Assembly: GCA_905197435.1 (NCBI GenBank)
Contig: CAJJYX010000092.1
Span: forward strand, 1-12,835
Reading direction: 5' to 3'
DNA: 12,835 bases
From: an uncultured Bacteroides sp.
Lineage (GTDB): Bacteria; Bacteroidota; Bacteroidia; Bacteroidales; Bacteroidaceae
In this document: piece after piece, positions 1 to 9,200 of the stretch
How positions within the stretch are numbered: the stretch's first letter is position 1
Layout of the letters: the number at the start of each line of letters is the position of its first letter
Made by a program: the position numbers and the translations under genes
The notes under the pieces: generated by a model
What the model was told of the DNA's origin: nothing
Database searches by the model: none
Seen by the model: only the letters and a program-made list of their open reading frames with translations

Positions 1-92
1 ATAATCGACCTCGTAAAAGACTTGGATACCTCACGCCAAACGAAAAATTTAAACAAATTATTAATCAGAATTCTGTTGCATTTGCAAGTTGA
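1..92 (+). CDS. IS30-family transposase, C-terminal end only (gene cut by window edge)
   Basis: Reading from base 3, the frame encodes 29 residues starting NRPRKRLGYLTPNEKF and ends at TGA (90-92). The string RPRKRLGYxTPNE is the characteristic C-terminal motif of IS30-family (DDE) transposases, which cut and join the ends of their own insertion sequence; that assignment is established family knowledge. The rest of the gene lies to the left of the window, so intactness cannot be judged. The right inverted repeat of the element should lie just after the stop, probably before the hairpin at 121, but the left end is not visible and the boundary cannot be fixed. The element transcribes toward ybjQ. 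Confidence 0.85.
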   Translation, partial: NRPRKRLGYLTPNEKFKQIINQNSVAFAS

Positions 93-120
93 ATTCAGCT
101 ATCATCTGTCCGGACAAAAG

Positions 121-159
121 ACATCATCTTTTCCAAACCAAAAGATGATGTGCTTTTTT
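121..159. terminator. Probable bidirectional intrinsic terminator between the transposase and ybjQ
   Basis: A perfect 12-bp stem (acatcatctttt at 121-132, aaaagatgatgt at 140-151) encloses a 7-base loop. On the + strand it is followed by GC and six T residues (154-159). On the minus strand the T-run after the stem is shorter (CTTTTG). It sits directly after the ybjQ stop (161) and 29 bases after the transposase stop, so it can serve both converging units. The + direction is the stronger terminator by its T-tract. Confidence 0.8.
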
Positions 160-160
160 A

Positions 161-481
161 TTACTCCACCGTTACTGCCGTACCGCAGGCCGTAACCATC
201 AGCATGCTGCCGCTGCCTCCTACCGTTTCATAATCCAGGTCGACGCCAATCACGGCATTGGCTCCCATGACACGGGCATTTTCCTGCATCTCGCGCAGAG
301 CAGTCTCCTTGGCTTCACGCAACACTTCTTCATAAGAACCGCTTCGCCCGCCCACCACGTCACGGATGCTGGCAAAGAAATCGCGGAACACATTGGCACC
401 GATAATCGTTTCACCGGAAACGATGCCATAATAACGGGTGATACGTCCACTCTCAATAGTCGGGGTTGTTGTTACTAACAT
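161..481 (-). CDS. UPF0145 / YbjQ-family protein (DUF74)
   Basis: A small soluble protein of 106 residues, the usual length for the UPF0145/YbjQ family. The family is annotated as a putative heavy-metal-binding domain that forms oligomers; its cellular role is not established. Visible family signatures are an N-terminal beta segment ([20 protein letters not shown], about 4-23), a glycine-rich turn (GGRSGSY, 44-50), an amphipathic helix (51-70) and the [13 protein letters not shown] strand (73-85). No signal peptide or membrane segment is seen. The gene starts 71 bases after the sufS stop on the same strand and ends 1 base before the terminator. I found no convincing Bacteroides promoter in the gap, so it may be the last gene of the suf transcript. 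A metal-related role beside Fe-S genes is only a suggestion. Confidence 0.85.
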   Translation of the reverse strand: MLVTTTPTIESGRITRYYGIVSGETIIGANVFRDFFASIRDVVGGRSGSYEEVLREAKETALREMQENARVMGANAVIGVDLDYETVGGSGSMLMVTACGTAVTVE

Positions 482-552
482 AATTCAATATTTTTGGTTG
501 TTGCCATATTAGACGCAAGCAACGGGAAAAAGGTTGCAAGGAACCGCTTTTG

Positions 553-1815
553 TCAGAACATCCGGCTGACACGGGCGATGCCTGCCACCAGCACGTCTAT
601 CTCTTCTTTGGTGTTGTAGAGCCCGAAAGACGCACGTACCGTCCCTTCGACGCCAAGACGCTGCATCAGCGGCTGGGCACAATGATGTCCCGTGCGTACG
701 GCAATGCCAAGACGGTCGAGCAAGGTCCCCATGTCGAAATGATGAATATCACCTACCAGAAACGATATGACACTGCCCTTTTCCTCAGCCTCTCCAAAGA
801 TGCGCATACCGGGAATCTCCTTCAAACGCTGCATGGCATACCCGGTCAGTTCATGCTCGTATGCGGCAATCTTGTCCATCCCAACCAGCGAGACATAGTC
901 CAAAGCCTTGGCAAGCCCGGTGGTACCGATATAATCCGGCGTACCGGCCTCAAACTTGAACGGCAATTCATTGAAGGTGGTCTTCTCAAAAGAGACATGC
1001 TGAATCATCTCTCCACCGCCCTGATAGGGAGGCAGCCTGTCCAGCCACTCCTCTTTGCCGTAAAGCACACCTACCCCCGTAGGACCATATACCTTATGGC
1101 CGGAGAAAACGTAGAAATCGGCATCCAAATCCTGCACGTCCACCGGCATGTGGGGAATGGACTGGGCACCGTCCACAAGCACCGGAACGCCTTGCTCATG
1201 GGCAAAGGAAATCATCTCCTTGACGGGATTGACCGTACCCAGCACATTGGAGACATGCGCCACACTGACAATCTTGGTACGTTCGGAGAACAACTGCCGA
1301 TATTCATCCAACAAAAGTTCGCCCTTGTCATTCATCGGAATCACCTTGATGGCAATTCCCCGCTTGGCGGCAAGCAACTGCCAGGGAACAATGTTGCTAT
1401 GATGCTCCATCACGGAAAGAATCACCTCATCTCCCTCCTGCATGAATTCCTCACCGAAGCTGGAGACAAGCAGGTTGATGCTCTCCGTCGTACCACGGGT
1501 GAAGACAATCTCATTCGTGCTGCGGGCATTGATGAATTTCCTGACCGTCTCACGCGAAGCCTCATGCAACTCCGTAGCCTGCTGTGAAAGGAAATGTACT
1601 CCGCGATGCACATTGGCGTTCACCGAATAGTATTCGTCCGTAATGGCATCCACCACTTGGCGGGGCTTCTGCGTAGTCGCCCCATTGTCAAGGTAGACCA
1701 ACGGCTTGCCATATACGGTGCGGGAGAGGATGGGGAAATCAGCCCGGAGCCTCTCCCCAAGCCCCTCCCCCGTAGGGAGGGGAGAAAAGACACTCTTATT
1801 TGTATCGTTGTTCAT
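553..1815 (-). CDS. sufS: Cysteine desulfurase SufS (group II, PLP-dependent) with a repeat-derived N-terminus
   Basis: SufS removes sulfur from L-cysteine and passes it as persulfide to the SufBCD scaffold for Fe-S cluster assembly in the cytoplasm. The 420-residue protein has the class V aminotransferase fold signatures: DNGATTQKP (43-51), the EHHSN segment that packs on PLP (137-141), cofactor Asp in VDGAQ (D215), the PLP Schiff-base lysine in SGHK (K241) and the catalytic cysteine in RTGHHCAQP (C379). Normal SufS sequence begins at about residue 24 (RADFPILSRTVYGKPL). The preceding 23 residues include SPLPTGEGLGERL, encoded by a GC-rich inverted repeat, and replace the short native start seen in relatives. 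No other in-frame ATG lies near, so 1815 is the likely start. It is last of sufBCDS, and the sulfur-transfer partner (SufE or SufU) is not in the window. Confidence 0.97.
   Translation of the reverse strand: MNNDTNKSVFSPLPTGEGLGERLRADFPILSRTVYGKPLVYLDNGATTQKPRQVVDAITDEYYSVNANVHRGVHFLSQQATELHEASRETVRKFINARSTNEIVFTRGTTESINLLVSSFGEEFMQEGDEVILSVMEHHSNIVPWQLLAAKRGIAIKVIPMNDKGELLLDEYRQLFSERTKIVSVAHVSNVLGTVNPVKEMISFAHEQGVPVLVDGAQSIPHMPVDVQDLDADFYVFSGHKVYGPTGVGVLYGKEEWLDRLPPYQGGGEMIQHVSFEKTTFNELPFKFEAGTPDYIGTTGLAKALDYVSLVGMDKIAAYEHELTGYAMQRLKEIPGMRIFGEAEEKGSVISFLVGDIHHFDMGTLLDRLGIAVRTGHHCAQPLMQRLGVEGTVRASFGLYNTKEEIDVLVAGIARVSRMF
1762..1782. repeat. GC-rich palindrome inside the sufS coding region
   Basis: An 8-bp perfect inverted repeat (cccctccc at 1762-1769, gggagggg at 1775-1782) with a 5-base loop encodes part of the SPLPTGEGLGERL segment of SufS. 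In the mRNA the stem would form about 30 bases after the AUG, close enough to affect initiation. The same peptide string recurs, as I recall, in small annotated frames across Bacteroidetes because it is read from this repeat. Confidence 0.75.
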
Positions 1816-1859
1816 AATGAATCGGAATTATAAGTTATGGATGACAGAATGAGATGCCG

Positions 1860-1909
1860 GTCAGCGTTTTGACATGCCCTCGTCGTCAGAGTTTTGACAC
1901 GCCCTCGTC
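1860..1909. repeat. Two-copy 25-bp tandem repeat upstream of sufS
   Basis: Two adjacent 25-base units (1860-1884 and 1885-1909) differ at two positions; both carry gttttgaca followed by c or t variants and gccctcgtc. A third partial unit begins at 1907 with gtcaggggg. They lie in the untranslated spacer between sufD and sufS and form the right half of the composite repeat. Confidence 0.85.
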
Positions 1910-1922
1910 AGGGGGAGAGGCT

Positions 1923-3266
1923 TTACTTACAGATGGCACATCCCTGGCATTTGTTCAGCTCACCCCGGAAACGCTTCTCTACCAACAGATGCAGCCGGTC
2001 CTTCAAAGCATCCAAACGGATGGTGTCGATGACTTCGTTGACAAAAGCGAACATCAACAGCAGACGCGCCTCACGTACCGGAATGCCACGCTGTCTCATA
2101 TAGAAGAGAGCGCTTTCATCGAGCTGCCCCACGGTAGCGCCATGACTGCACTTCACGTCATCTGCATAAATCTCCAACTGTGGTTGGGTGTACATGCGTG
2201 CATCGCGGGTGGCACAGAGATTCCGGTTGGTCTGTTGCGAGTTGGTATGCTGTGCATCAGGACGCACCAGGACCAAACCGGCGAAAGCGCCTACTGCCTG
2301 GTCGTCAAGGACATATTTATACAGTTCATTGCTGGTACAGTCAGACACAGCGTGGTCGATGGTTGTATTATTGTCCACATGCTGGTTCTTGTCTGCAATG
2401 GCCATGCCGCAAAGATTCAACTCCGCATGTTCACCGGCAAGCGTCACATGGGTGGTATTGCGCGTAGTGCCGTTGTGCAGGGTCATGCCATTCAGCAATA
2501 CATTACTGTTGGCTTCCTGCTTTACATACATGTTGCTGATGCGCACCGTACTGGTGTGCGTCTCCTCAAGCTCATAGAAATCGAAGACGGCATTTTCACC
2601 GGCAAAGACTTCTATCACCTGTGTTGCCAGGAAGTTCACACTGTCCATTGCATGGTCACATGCCAGGAAACGGGCTTGCGCGCCCTCTTCCAGGATAATC
2701 AGCACACGGCGGTTCACCATAAAGCTGACGTCGCCACGCAGGATATTCACCAGCTGAACCGGCTTCTCTACCACCACATTCTTAGGGACATAGAACAGGA
2801 CACCGTCTTGTGCAAAAGCTGTGTTGAACGCCGTTACACCATCCTCCGCCGTATCGGCCAGCTTGCCATAGTATTTCTTCACCAGTTCCGGATTCTGTTC
2901 GGCCACCTCCTTCAGACTGCCGAAGATGACTCCTTCCGGCAGATGGGACTTGGGCAAAGCCTTGTCATAGAAAGCATCGTTCACCACAAAATAAAGGGCA
3001 GTGCTCATATTGGGGACGTCACACTTGAACACTTCGTATGGATTCACCGGAATTTCCAACCGGTTCAGGTTCAAGCCATAGTCCGGCTCAAAGAACTTGC
3101 TGACATCCGTATATTTATACTTCTCCTGCTTACGGGTGGGAAATCCCAGGCGCTCAAAGTCGGCAAAGGCAGCTGCACGCGGCGCATTCAGCACCTCGGC
3201 ACTATGCCGGCATATCATCGTCTCCGTCTGGGAGAAAAGGTCTATGTATTGTTGTTCTACACTCAT
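1923..3266 (-). CDS. sufD: Fe-S cluster assembly protein SufD
   Basis: SufD pairs with SufB in the SufBC2D scaffold, where Fe-S clusters are built; it contributes to iron acquisition and to the SufB-SufD interface. The 447-residue protein shows an N-terminal helical part (about 1-140) with RKQEKYKYTDVS (45-56), then the parallel beta-helix core rich in short strands (about 150-370). The C-terminal helical part contains the family hallmark KCSHGATVGQLDESALFYMRQRG, whose conserved His is H375 and Cys is C373. The very end carries CQGCAIC (440-446), a CxxCxxC tail not part of the general SufD fold description. The ATG is 17 bases after the sufC stop. The stop abuts the repeat upstream of sufS. 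Confidence 0.96.
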   Translation of the reverse strand: MSVEQQYIDLFSQTETMICRHSAEVLNAPRAAAFADFERLGFPTRKQEKYKYTDVSKFFEPDYGLNLNRLEIPVNPYEVFKCDVPNMSTALYFVVNDAFYDKALPKSHLPEGVIFGSLKEVAEQNPELVKKYYGKLADTAEDGVTAFNTAFAQDGVLFYVPKNVVVEKPVQLVNILRGDVSFMVNRRVLIILEEGAQARFLACDHAMDSVNFLATQVIEVFAGENAVFDFYELEETHTSTVRISNMYVKQEANSNVLLNGMTLHNGTTRNTTHVTLAGEHAELNLCGMAIADKNQHVDNNTTIDHAVSDCTSNELYKYVLDDQAVGAFAGLVLVRPDAQHTNSQQTNRNLCATRDARMYTQPQLEIYADDVKCSHGATVGQLDESALFYMRQRGIPVREARLLLMFAFVNEVIDTIRLDALKDRLHLLVEKRFRGELNKCQGCAICK

Positions 3267-3283
3267 GTTTTCAGATTATGAGT

Positions 3284-4039
3284 TTATAATTCACTTGCTT
3301 CCTTCTTTATCCAGTCGAAGCCACGTGTCTCAATCTCCTTCGCCAATTCCGGTCCGCCGGTCTTCACGATGCGTCCGCCAAGCAGCACATGCACCGTATC
3401 GGGTTTGATGTAGTCCAACAGGCGCTGGTAATGGGTGATGACCATGGCACTGGTTTCCGCTGTCTTGAGTTTGTTGAAACCATCGGCCACAATGCGCAGG
3501 GCATCTACATCCAAGCCGGAGTCCGTCTCGTCCAGAATGGCGAAAGTAGGTTCCAGCATCGCCATCTGGAATATCTCGTTACGCTTCTTCTCACCGCCGC
3601 TGAAACCTTCGTTCACGCTACGGTTGGCAAGCTTGTTGTCCAATTCCACAATGGCACGCTTCTCACGCATCAGTTTCAAGAACTCGCTGGCCGACAAAGC
3701 GGGCAGATGGCGGTACTTGCGCTGCTCATTCACGGCAGCACGCATGAAGTTCACCATCGAGACGCCCGGAATCTCCACCGGAGCCTGGAAAGAAAGGAAA
3801 ATTCCTTCATGTGCACGGTCTTCAGGACTCATGGCAAGCAGGTCCTTGCCGTTAAAGGTAATGGAACCGCGCGTTACTTCGTAAGCAGGATGCCCCACCA
3901 ACACATTGCTCAATGTACTTTTACCGGCACCGTTCTGCCCCATCAGCGCATGTATTTCTCCATCACGTATGGTCAGGTTGATGCCTTTCAATATTTCTTT
4001 GCCATTGATGCTGGCATGCAGGTCTTTTATCTCTAACAT
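3284..4039 (-). CDS. sufC: Fe-S cluster assembly ATPase SufC
   Basis: SufC is the soluble ABC-type ATPase that dimerises on the SufB-SufD scaffold and drives the shape change needed for cluster formation. Its 251 residues are typical. Motifs in order are Walker A GQNGAGKS (34-41, K40), Q-loop Q85 in [14 protein letters not shown] signature FSGGEKKR (146-153), Walker B FAILDE (166-171, catalytic E171) followed by the SufC-type TDSGLD, and the switch His in VITHYQRLL (H203). There are no membrane segments, which separates it from transporter ATPases, and the position between sufB and sufD confirms the call. It lies 27 bases after the sufB stop, with an AT-rich leader and no Shine-Dalgarno. Confidence 0.98.
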   Translation of the reverse strand: MLEIKDLHASINGKEILKGINLTIRDGEIHALMGQNGAGKSTLSNVLVGHPAYEVTRGSITFNGKDLLAMSPEDRAHEGIFLSFQAPVEIPGVSMVNFMRAAVNEQRKYRHLPALSASEFLKLMREKRAIVELDNKLANRSVNEGFSGGEKKRNEIFQMAMLEPTFAILDETDSGLDVDALRIVADGFNKLKTAETSAMVITHYQRLLDYIKPDTVHVLLGGRIVKTGGPELAKEIETRGFDWIKKEASEL

Positions 4040-4066
4040 GATATTTATAATTTATAATTCCAATAA

Positions 4067-5521
4067 TCACCCTACGCTTCCTTCCAGCGAAACGGCAAGT
4101 AGCTTCTGTGCCTCCACGGCAAACTCCATCGGAAGTTTGTTCAATACCTCCTTGGCATAACCGTTCACAATCAGCCCTACGGCATCTTCCGTAGATATGC
4201 CGCGCTGGTTGCAGTAGAATATCTGGTCTTCACTAATCTTGCTGGTAGTGGCCTCATGCTCCACGATAGCCGTTTCGTTGTGGATATCCATGTAGGGGAA
4301 AGTATGCGCACCGCATTTGTCGCCAAGCAGCAAGGAATCGCACTGGCTGTAATTGCGGGCATTGTCGGCCTTCTGCGCCACGCGCACCAAGCCGCGGTAA
4401 GAATTCTCGCTCTTTCCGGCAGAGATGCCTTTGCTCACAATGGTGCTCCGGGTATTCTTCCCAAGATGAATCATCTTTGTGCCTGTATCTGCCTGCTGGT
4501 AGTTGTTGGTCACTGCCACACTATAGAACTCGGCAATCGAATTATCACCCGACAATATACAAGACGGGTATTTCCAGGTAATGGCCGAACCGGTTTCCAC
4601 CTGTGTCCAGGACAGTTTGCTGTCCACCCCTTTGCAGTGGCCGCGCTTCGTCACAAAGTTATAGACGCCACCCCGTCCTTCGGCATCACCGGGATACCAG
4701 TTCTGCACCGTGCTGTATTTCACTTCCGCACGGTCGTGCACCACAATTTCCACAATGGCTGCATGCAACTGGTTCTCGTCACGCATCGGAGCCGTACAAC
4801 CTTCCAGGTAGGAAACGTACGCATCATCATCCGCCACAATCAAGGTCCTTTCGAACTGTCCCGTATTGCGGGCATTGATGCGGAAATAGGTAGACAACTC
4901 CATCGGGCAACGTACCCCCTTCGGGATATATACAAAAGAGCCGTCAGAGAATACCGCCGAGTTCAGCGCCGCAAAGAAATTATCACGATAGGACACCACC
5001 GAGCCAAGGTACTTTTGCACCAGGTCGGGATGTTCGCGCACAGCCTCGCTGAACGAGCAGAAGATGATGCCCTTCTCCATCAGCGTCTCCTTGAAGGTTG
5101 TCTTTACAGACACCGAGTCCATGACGGCATCCACCGCCATACCGCTCAATGCCATCTGTTCCTCCAAGGGAATGCCCAGTTTATTGAAAGTCTTTACCAA
5201 CTCAGGATCCACTTCATCCACACTTTTGGGTCCTTCCTTCTTCTTCGTGGGGTCGGCATAGTAGGATATGGCCTGATAATCTATTTCGGGAATGCGGAGA
5301 TGTGCCCATGTAGGCATCTCCAATGTCAGCCAGTGGCGATATGCCTTCAGGCGGAACTCCAGCAACCATTCCGGTTCTCCTTTCTTCTCAGAGATAAGCC
5401 GCACTACATCTTCATTCAGCCCGCGCTCAATGATATCCGTATGCACGTCGGTCGTGAAACCGTACTTATACTTCTCCTGAGTGAGTTCCTTTACATATTT
5501 ATTGGGTTCTTCTTGTTGCAT
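4067..5521 (-). CDS. sufB: Fe-S cluster scaffold protein SufB
   Basis: SufB is the central scaffold of the SufBC2D complex, receiving persulfide sulfur from the SufS system and holding the nascent cluster. The 484-residue length is normal. It shows an N-terminal helical domain (about 1-150) including [15 protein letters not shown] (47-61), a beta-helix core, and the conserved C-terminal block [19 protein letters not shown] followed by [10 protein letters not shown]394 and E423 are 29 residues apart, matching the spacing of E. coli Cys405 and Glu434, residues implicated in cluster building. It is the first suf gene, 50 bases after cvpA in an AT-rich spacer where I see no clear promoter box. 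Confidence 0.98.
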   Translation of the reverse strand: MQQEEPNKYVKELTQEKYKYGFTTDVHTDIIERGLNEDVVRLISEKKGEPEWLLEFRLKAYRHWLTLEMPTWAHLRIPEIDYQAISYYADPTKKKEGPKSVDEVDPELVKTFNKLGIPLEEQMALSGMAVDAVMDSVSVKTTFKETLMEKGIIFCSFSEAVREHPDLVQKYLGSVVSYRDNFFAALNSAVFSDGSFVYIPKGVRCPMELSTYFRINARNTGQFERTLIVADDDAYVSYLEGCTAPMRDENQLHAAIVEIVVHDRAEVKYSTVQNWYPGDAEGRGGVYNFVTKRGHCKGVDSKLSWTQVETGSAITWKYPSCILSGDNSIAEFYSVAVTNNYQQADTGTKMIHLGKNTRSTIVSKGISAGKSENSYRGLVRVAQKADNARNYSQCDSLLLGDKCGAHTFPYMDIHNETAIVEHEATTSKISEDQIFYCNQRGISTEDAVGLIVNGYAKEVLNKLPMEFAVEAQKLLAVSLEGSVG

Positions 5522-5571
5522 CAGTTCTACTATAATTACATATTACTAATTACAAATCACGGATTACGGCA

Positions 5572-6084
5572 TCAGTCAATGTCTCCGTTTACAATCTGCT
5601 CCGTAACTGCTTTTGCTGCGGGAACGAATATCCCTGCAAACTCTTCCATGGGATAATATAACGCAGATTCTTTCTTTTTTGTTTTACTAATCAGCGTATT
5701 GTCTTCATCTATGAATTCGATGACACCAATCAGCAAGCTCGTCAGCAAGAGGTACTTCAATGCTCCCAGGCCGGCACCGAGCCAATGGTTGAGCCAGCCC
5801 AGCGATACTGCCTCCATCGCCCGGGTCAGCAGAGAAGCCACCAGGGAGAAAAGCAAGGGAACAGCCAGCCAAATGAAGACAAATGCCAGCACTTGCGCCA
5901 CCGTCATAGAGTCTGTCAGTGTGGGGCACAGTTTCGCCGCCAACGAAGCATATAAAGCCTTCGCCGCCAGCAAGCCGACAACCAGCCCCAGCAAAGAGGC
6001 CAGTTGTTTTAAAAAACCTTTCATAAAGCCGATAACCGCACCCAAGCCGAAAGCAGCCAATATGATGATGTCTATAGTTGCCAT
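5572..6084 (-). CDS. cvpA: CvpA-family inner-membrane protein
   Basis: A 170-residue protein with four predicted membrane helices (about 4-22, 26-46, 61-85 and 103-124). The opening is typical of the CvpA / colicin V production family: DIIILAAFGLGAVIGFMKGF, then a Gly/Ala-rich second helix. The tail from about 125 is hydrophilic with a KTKKKE patch, probably cytoplasmic. The molecular role of the family is not settled; E. coli CvpA is linked to colicin V secretion and envelope stress tolerance. It sits between infB (182 bases upstream) and sufB (50 bases downstream) on the same strand. The symbol denotes family membership, not a demonstrated function. Confidence 0.85.
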   Translation of the reverse strand: MATIDIIILAAFGLGAVIGFMKGFLKQLASLLGLVVGLLAAKALYASLAAKLCPTLTDSMTVAQVLAFVFIWLAVPLLFSLVASLLTRAMEAVSLGWLNHWLGAGLGALKYLLLTSLLIGVIEFIDEDNTLISKTKKKESALYYPMEEFAGIFVPAAKAVTEQIVNGDID

Positions 6085-6129
6085 AAAATCAATGTGCTAA
6101 TGTGCAAACGTGCAAACATGCCAATGTGC

Positions 6130-6198
6130 AAACAGCTGATATGCAAATGAACAAACAGCTGATATGCAAATGAACAAACAGCTGATATGCAAATGTGC
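6130..6198. repeat. Three-copy 23-bp tandem repeat between infB and cvpA
   Basis: Three consecutive 23-base units start at 6130, 6153 and 6176. The first 20 bases are identical in all three (aaacagctgatatgcaaatg), and only the last three bases of the third unit differ. Bases 6091-6129 hold degenerate copies of a simpler atgtgcaaac motif. Units contain the cagctg palindrome. The array lies in the transcribed spacer upstream of cvpA. Confidence 0.9.
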
Positions 6199-6251
6199 CA
6201 ATTGCCCTGCGGCATCTTCTTTATGCGCAGCCAATTGGCACATTAGCATAT
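6185..6251. repeat. Long inverted repeat (hairpin) between infB and cvpA
   Basis: Two 20-base arms (6185-6204 and 6232-6251) are reverse complements with one mismatch; the inner 13 bases pair perfectly (aatgtgccaattg / caattggcacatt). The interior adds a shorter stem (ctgcg 6207-6211 with cgcag 6226-6230). The left arm overlaps the last tandem unit. No T-run follows on the minus strand, so it is not a standard intrinsic terminator. In RNA it would form a stable stem 16 bases after the infB stop and could protect, process or pause the transcript between infB and cvpA-suf. Confidence 0.85.
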
Positions 6252-6266
6252 TTGCACATTACTCTA

Positions 6267-9200
6267 TTATAATGTTTGCTTCACTTCTACTTCTTCGTAA
6301 GATTCGATGATATCGCCCACCTTGATGTCGTTGCAGTTTGTCAGACTGATACCGCATTCGAAGTTGGTCCCTACTTCCTTCACATCGTCCTTGAAGCGTT
6401 TCAAGGCATTGATGGAACCCGTAAAGATTACAATACCGTCGCGTATCAAGCGGGCTTTGTCGCTGCGTTTCACCTTTCCGGTCTTGACCATGGCACCTGC
6501 CACAAGCCCCACCTTCGTGATGTTGAACACCTCGCGCACCTCGATGGTTGCCGTAACCTGTTCCTTCAACGTCGGTGCCAGCATACCTTCCATAGCGGCC
6601 TTTACCTCCTCTATGGCATCGTAGATGACGGAGTACTTGCGGATATCCACGCCTTCCTGCTCTGCCAGCTTGGCGGCTGCTCCCGAAGGACGAACCTGGA
6701 AACCGACGATAATCGCATCCGAAGCAGCAGCCAGAGAAACATCCGACTCGGAAATCTGACCGACGCCCTTGTGGATTACATTCACCTGTACCTGCTCCGT
6801 AGACAGCTTGATTAGAGAGTCGCTCAACGCTTCCACAGAACCGTCCACGTCACCCTTCACAATTACGTTCAGCTCATGGAAGTCGCCCAGTGCCAGACGG
6901 CGGCCCACCTCGTCGAGCGTCAACATCTTCTGCGTACGCAGACCTTGCTCACGCTGCAACTGTTCGCGCTTGTTGGCAATCTCGCGTGCTTCCTGCTCCG
7001 TCTCGATTACGTGGAACGTGTCGCCTGCGGCAGGCGCACCGTTCAAGCCCAATATCAGGGCAGGTGTAGAAGGGCCTGCCTCCTGCATGCGCTGGTTGCG
7101 TTCATTGAACATGGCCTTCACCTTACCGTAGCTGGTACCTGCCAGCACGATGTCGCCCATCTTCAACGTACCGTTGGAGACGAGTACCGTAGCCACATAG
7201 CCACGCCCCTTATCCAAGGAAGATTCGATGATGGAACCGGTAGCACGGCGGTTCGGGTTGGCTTTCAGCTCCAGCATTTCGGCTTCGAGCAGCACTTTCT
7301 CCATCAGTTCGGGTACACCGATACCCTTCTTGGCAGAGATATCTTGTGACTGATACTTACCGCCCCACTCTTCCACCAGGAAGTTCATGGCAGCCAGCTC
7401 TTCCTTAATCCGGTCGGGGTTGGCAGTCGGTTTATCAATCTTATTGATTGCAAATACGATAGGAACACCCGCAGCCATGGCATGGTTGATGGCCTCCTTT
7501 GTCTGCGGCATCACGTTGTCATCGGCAGCGACAATGATGATGGCAATATCCGTAGCCTTGGCACCACGGGCACGCATGGCGGTAAACGCTTCGTGACCCG
7601 GAGTATCGAGGAACGTAATCTCGCGACCGTCGTCCAGCGACACGTGGTAGGCACCGATGTGCTGCGTGATACCACCCGCCTCACCGGCAATCACATTCGC
7701 CTTACGGATGTAGTCGAGCAATGAAGTCTTACCGTGGTCTACGTGACCCATCACCGTTACAATCGGAGCACGGGGCTGCAAATCCGCCTCGTCATCCTCT
7801 TCCTCCACGATGGCCTGTGCCACTTCCGCACTGACATATTCTGTCTTGAAGCCGAACTCCTCGGCCACCAGGTTGATGGTTTCGGCATCCAGGCGCTGGT
7901 TGATGGATACCATCATACCGATGCTCATGCAAGTGGCGATGACCTGCGTGACGGACACATCCATCATGCTCGCCAGCTCGTTCGCCGTCACGAATTCCGT
8001 AATCTTCAGTATCTTGCTTTCCGCCATTTCCATGTCTTCCAATTCCTGCATACGGCTGGAAGCTATGTCGCGTTTCTCCTTACGGTACTTGGCACCTTTG
8101 TTCTTTCCTTTGGAAGTGAGGCGTGCCAAAGTTTCCTTTACCTGCTTTGCCACATCTTCCTCGCTGACCTCCTGCTTGATGACCGGCTTCTTGAAGCGGT
8201 CCTTGTTGCGGTTGCGGTTATTGTTGGCATTGTTCGCACCGGGCTGGTTTCCACCTTGCGGGCGGGCACCCTGGCCTTGCTGGGCACCTGCGTGTGCGCG
8301 GTCGTTGCCACCGCGCTGGAAGTTGGAAGCATTGTTGATGTCCACTTTCTCCTTATTGATGCGGACACGCTTCTTTTTGCCGTTGGCATCACCGGCACCG
8401 GTGTCCTTCAACTTGCTGTCATCACGGCGTATCTCCTTGATGATGGCTTCCTTCATCTGTTTCTTCTGGTCCTGACGAATCTTCTCCTTTTCTTCACGCT
8501 CCTTGCGTTTCTCCTCTTTCGACTTCTTCTTCGGGCGGGTGGATTGGTTCAGGGCAGCCAGGTCTATCTGTCCGATGACATTAATCTTTGAGACAAACTC
8601 GGGTTGATGTATCTTGAAGATTTCTTCTCCTTCTTTCTTCTCCTCTTTCACAACCGGTTCTTCCTTAGCCACCGGTGCAGGAGCAGGCTCTTCTCTCATT
8701 TTTTCTTTTTTAGATTCTTGTTCAGCCTCTACGACCGGAGCGGGTTCCTCCCTGACAACCGGTTGCGGCTGGGGTTCCGGAGCGGGCTGAGGCTCCGGAA
8801 CAGGTTGAGGCTCGGGTTGAGGCGCCGGTTCGGGTTGAGGTGCCGGCTGCGGTTGTGGTTCCGGTTGTGGTTGTGGTTCCGGTTGTGGTTCAGGCCGGGG
8901 AGCCGGAGCAGGTTCCGGTTTCGGTGTTTCCACGACTGCCGGTTCCTCCACTTTCTTCTCCTCTACCACTTTCTCTGTCTCTTTTTCTTTTTCCTGGGCA
9001 GGAGCAGGTCTACGGTTCAGTTTGTCCAAATCGATCTTGCCCACCGGCTTGAACTTCGGACGCACATCTTCCGGAATAACCGTCTTAATCTCCTCGGGTT
9101 TGGCTTTCTCCTGCGTTTCCTTATAGCCGTCAATAGCCACAGACGCTTTGTTGCGGTCCTTGCTCTGACGTTCCTGGCTGAAACGCTCCGACTTTATTTT

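Larger units (their letters stand above)
1748..1922. repeat. MITE-like composite repeat spanning the sufD-sufS gap and the sufS start
   Basis: An 11-bp perfect inverted repeat bounds this 175-base stretch (agcctctcccc at 1748-1758 and ggggagaggct at 1912-1922). The right end touches the sufD stop codon (1923-1925) and the left end falls inside codon 23 of sufS. Inside are a GC-rich hairpin, about 75 bases of AT-richer sequence holding the sufS ATG, and a tandem pair of 25-bp units. The composition resembles small non-coding repeats scattered through Bacteroides genomes, but that is from memory. No target duplication is visible. It could also be two independent insertions rather than one element. 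Confidence 0.5.

Noticed and set aside
466..496. Promoter-like TTG with TATTTTTG (489-496) on the + strand between ybjQ and sufS
   Set aside because: It matches the Bacteroides -7 pattern but points into the antisense of sufS with no + strand gene; the AT-rich spacer makes a chance match likely.
550..1587. Long + strand open frame opposite sufS
   Set aside because: It is the antisense shadow of sufS; the minus frame has all catalytic residues of a cysteine desulfurase, and the + product has no recognisable motif.
1854..3281. 475-codon + strand open frame opposite sufD
   Set aside because: Antisense shadow of sufD, which is well supported by family motifs and operon position.
4256..5656. 466-codon + strand open frame opposite sufB
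   Set aside because: Antisense shadow of sufB; it crosses the sufB-cvpA boundary and lacks recognisable domains.
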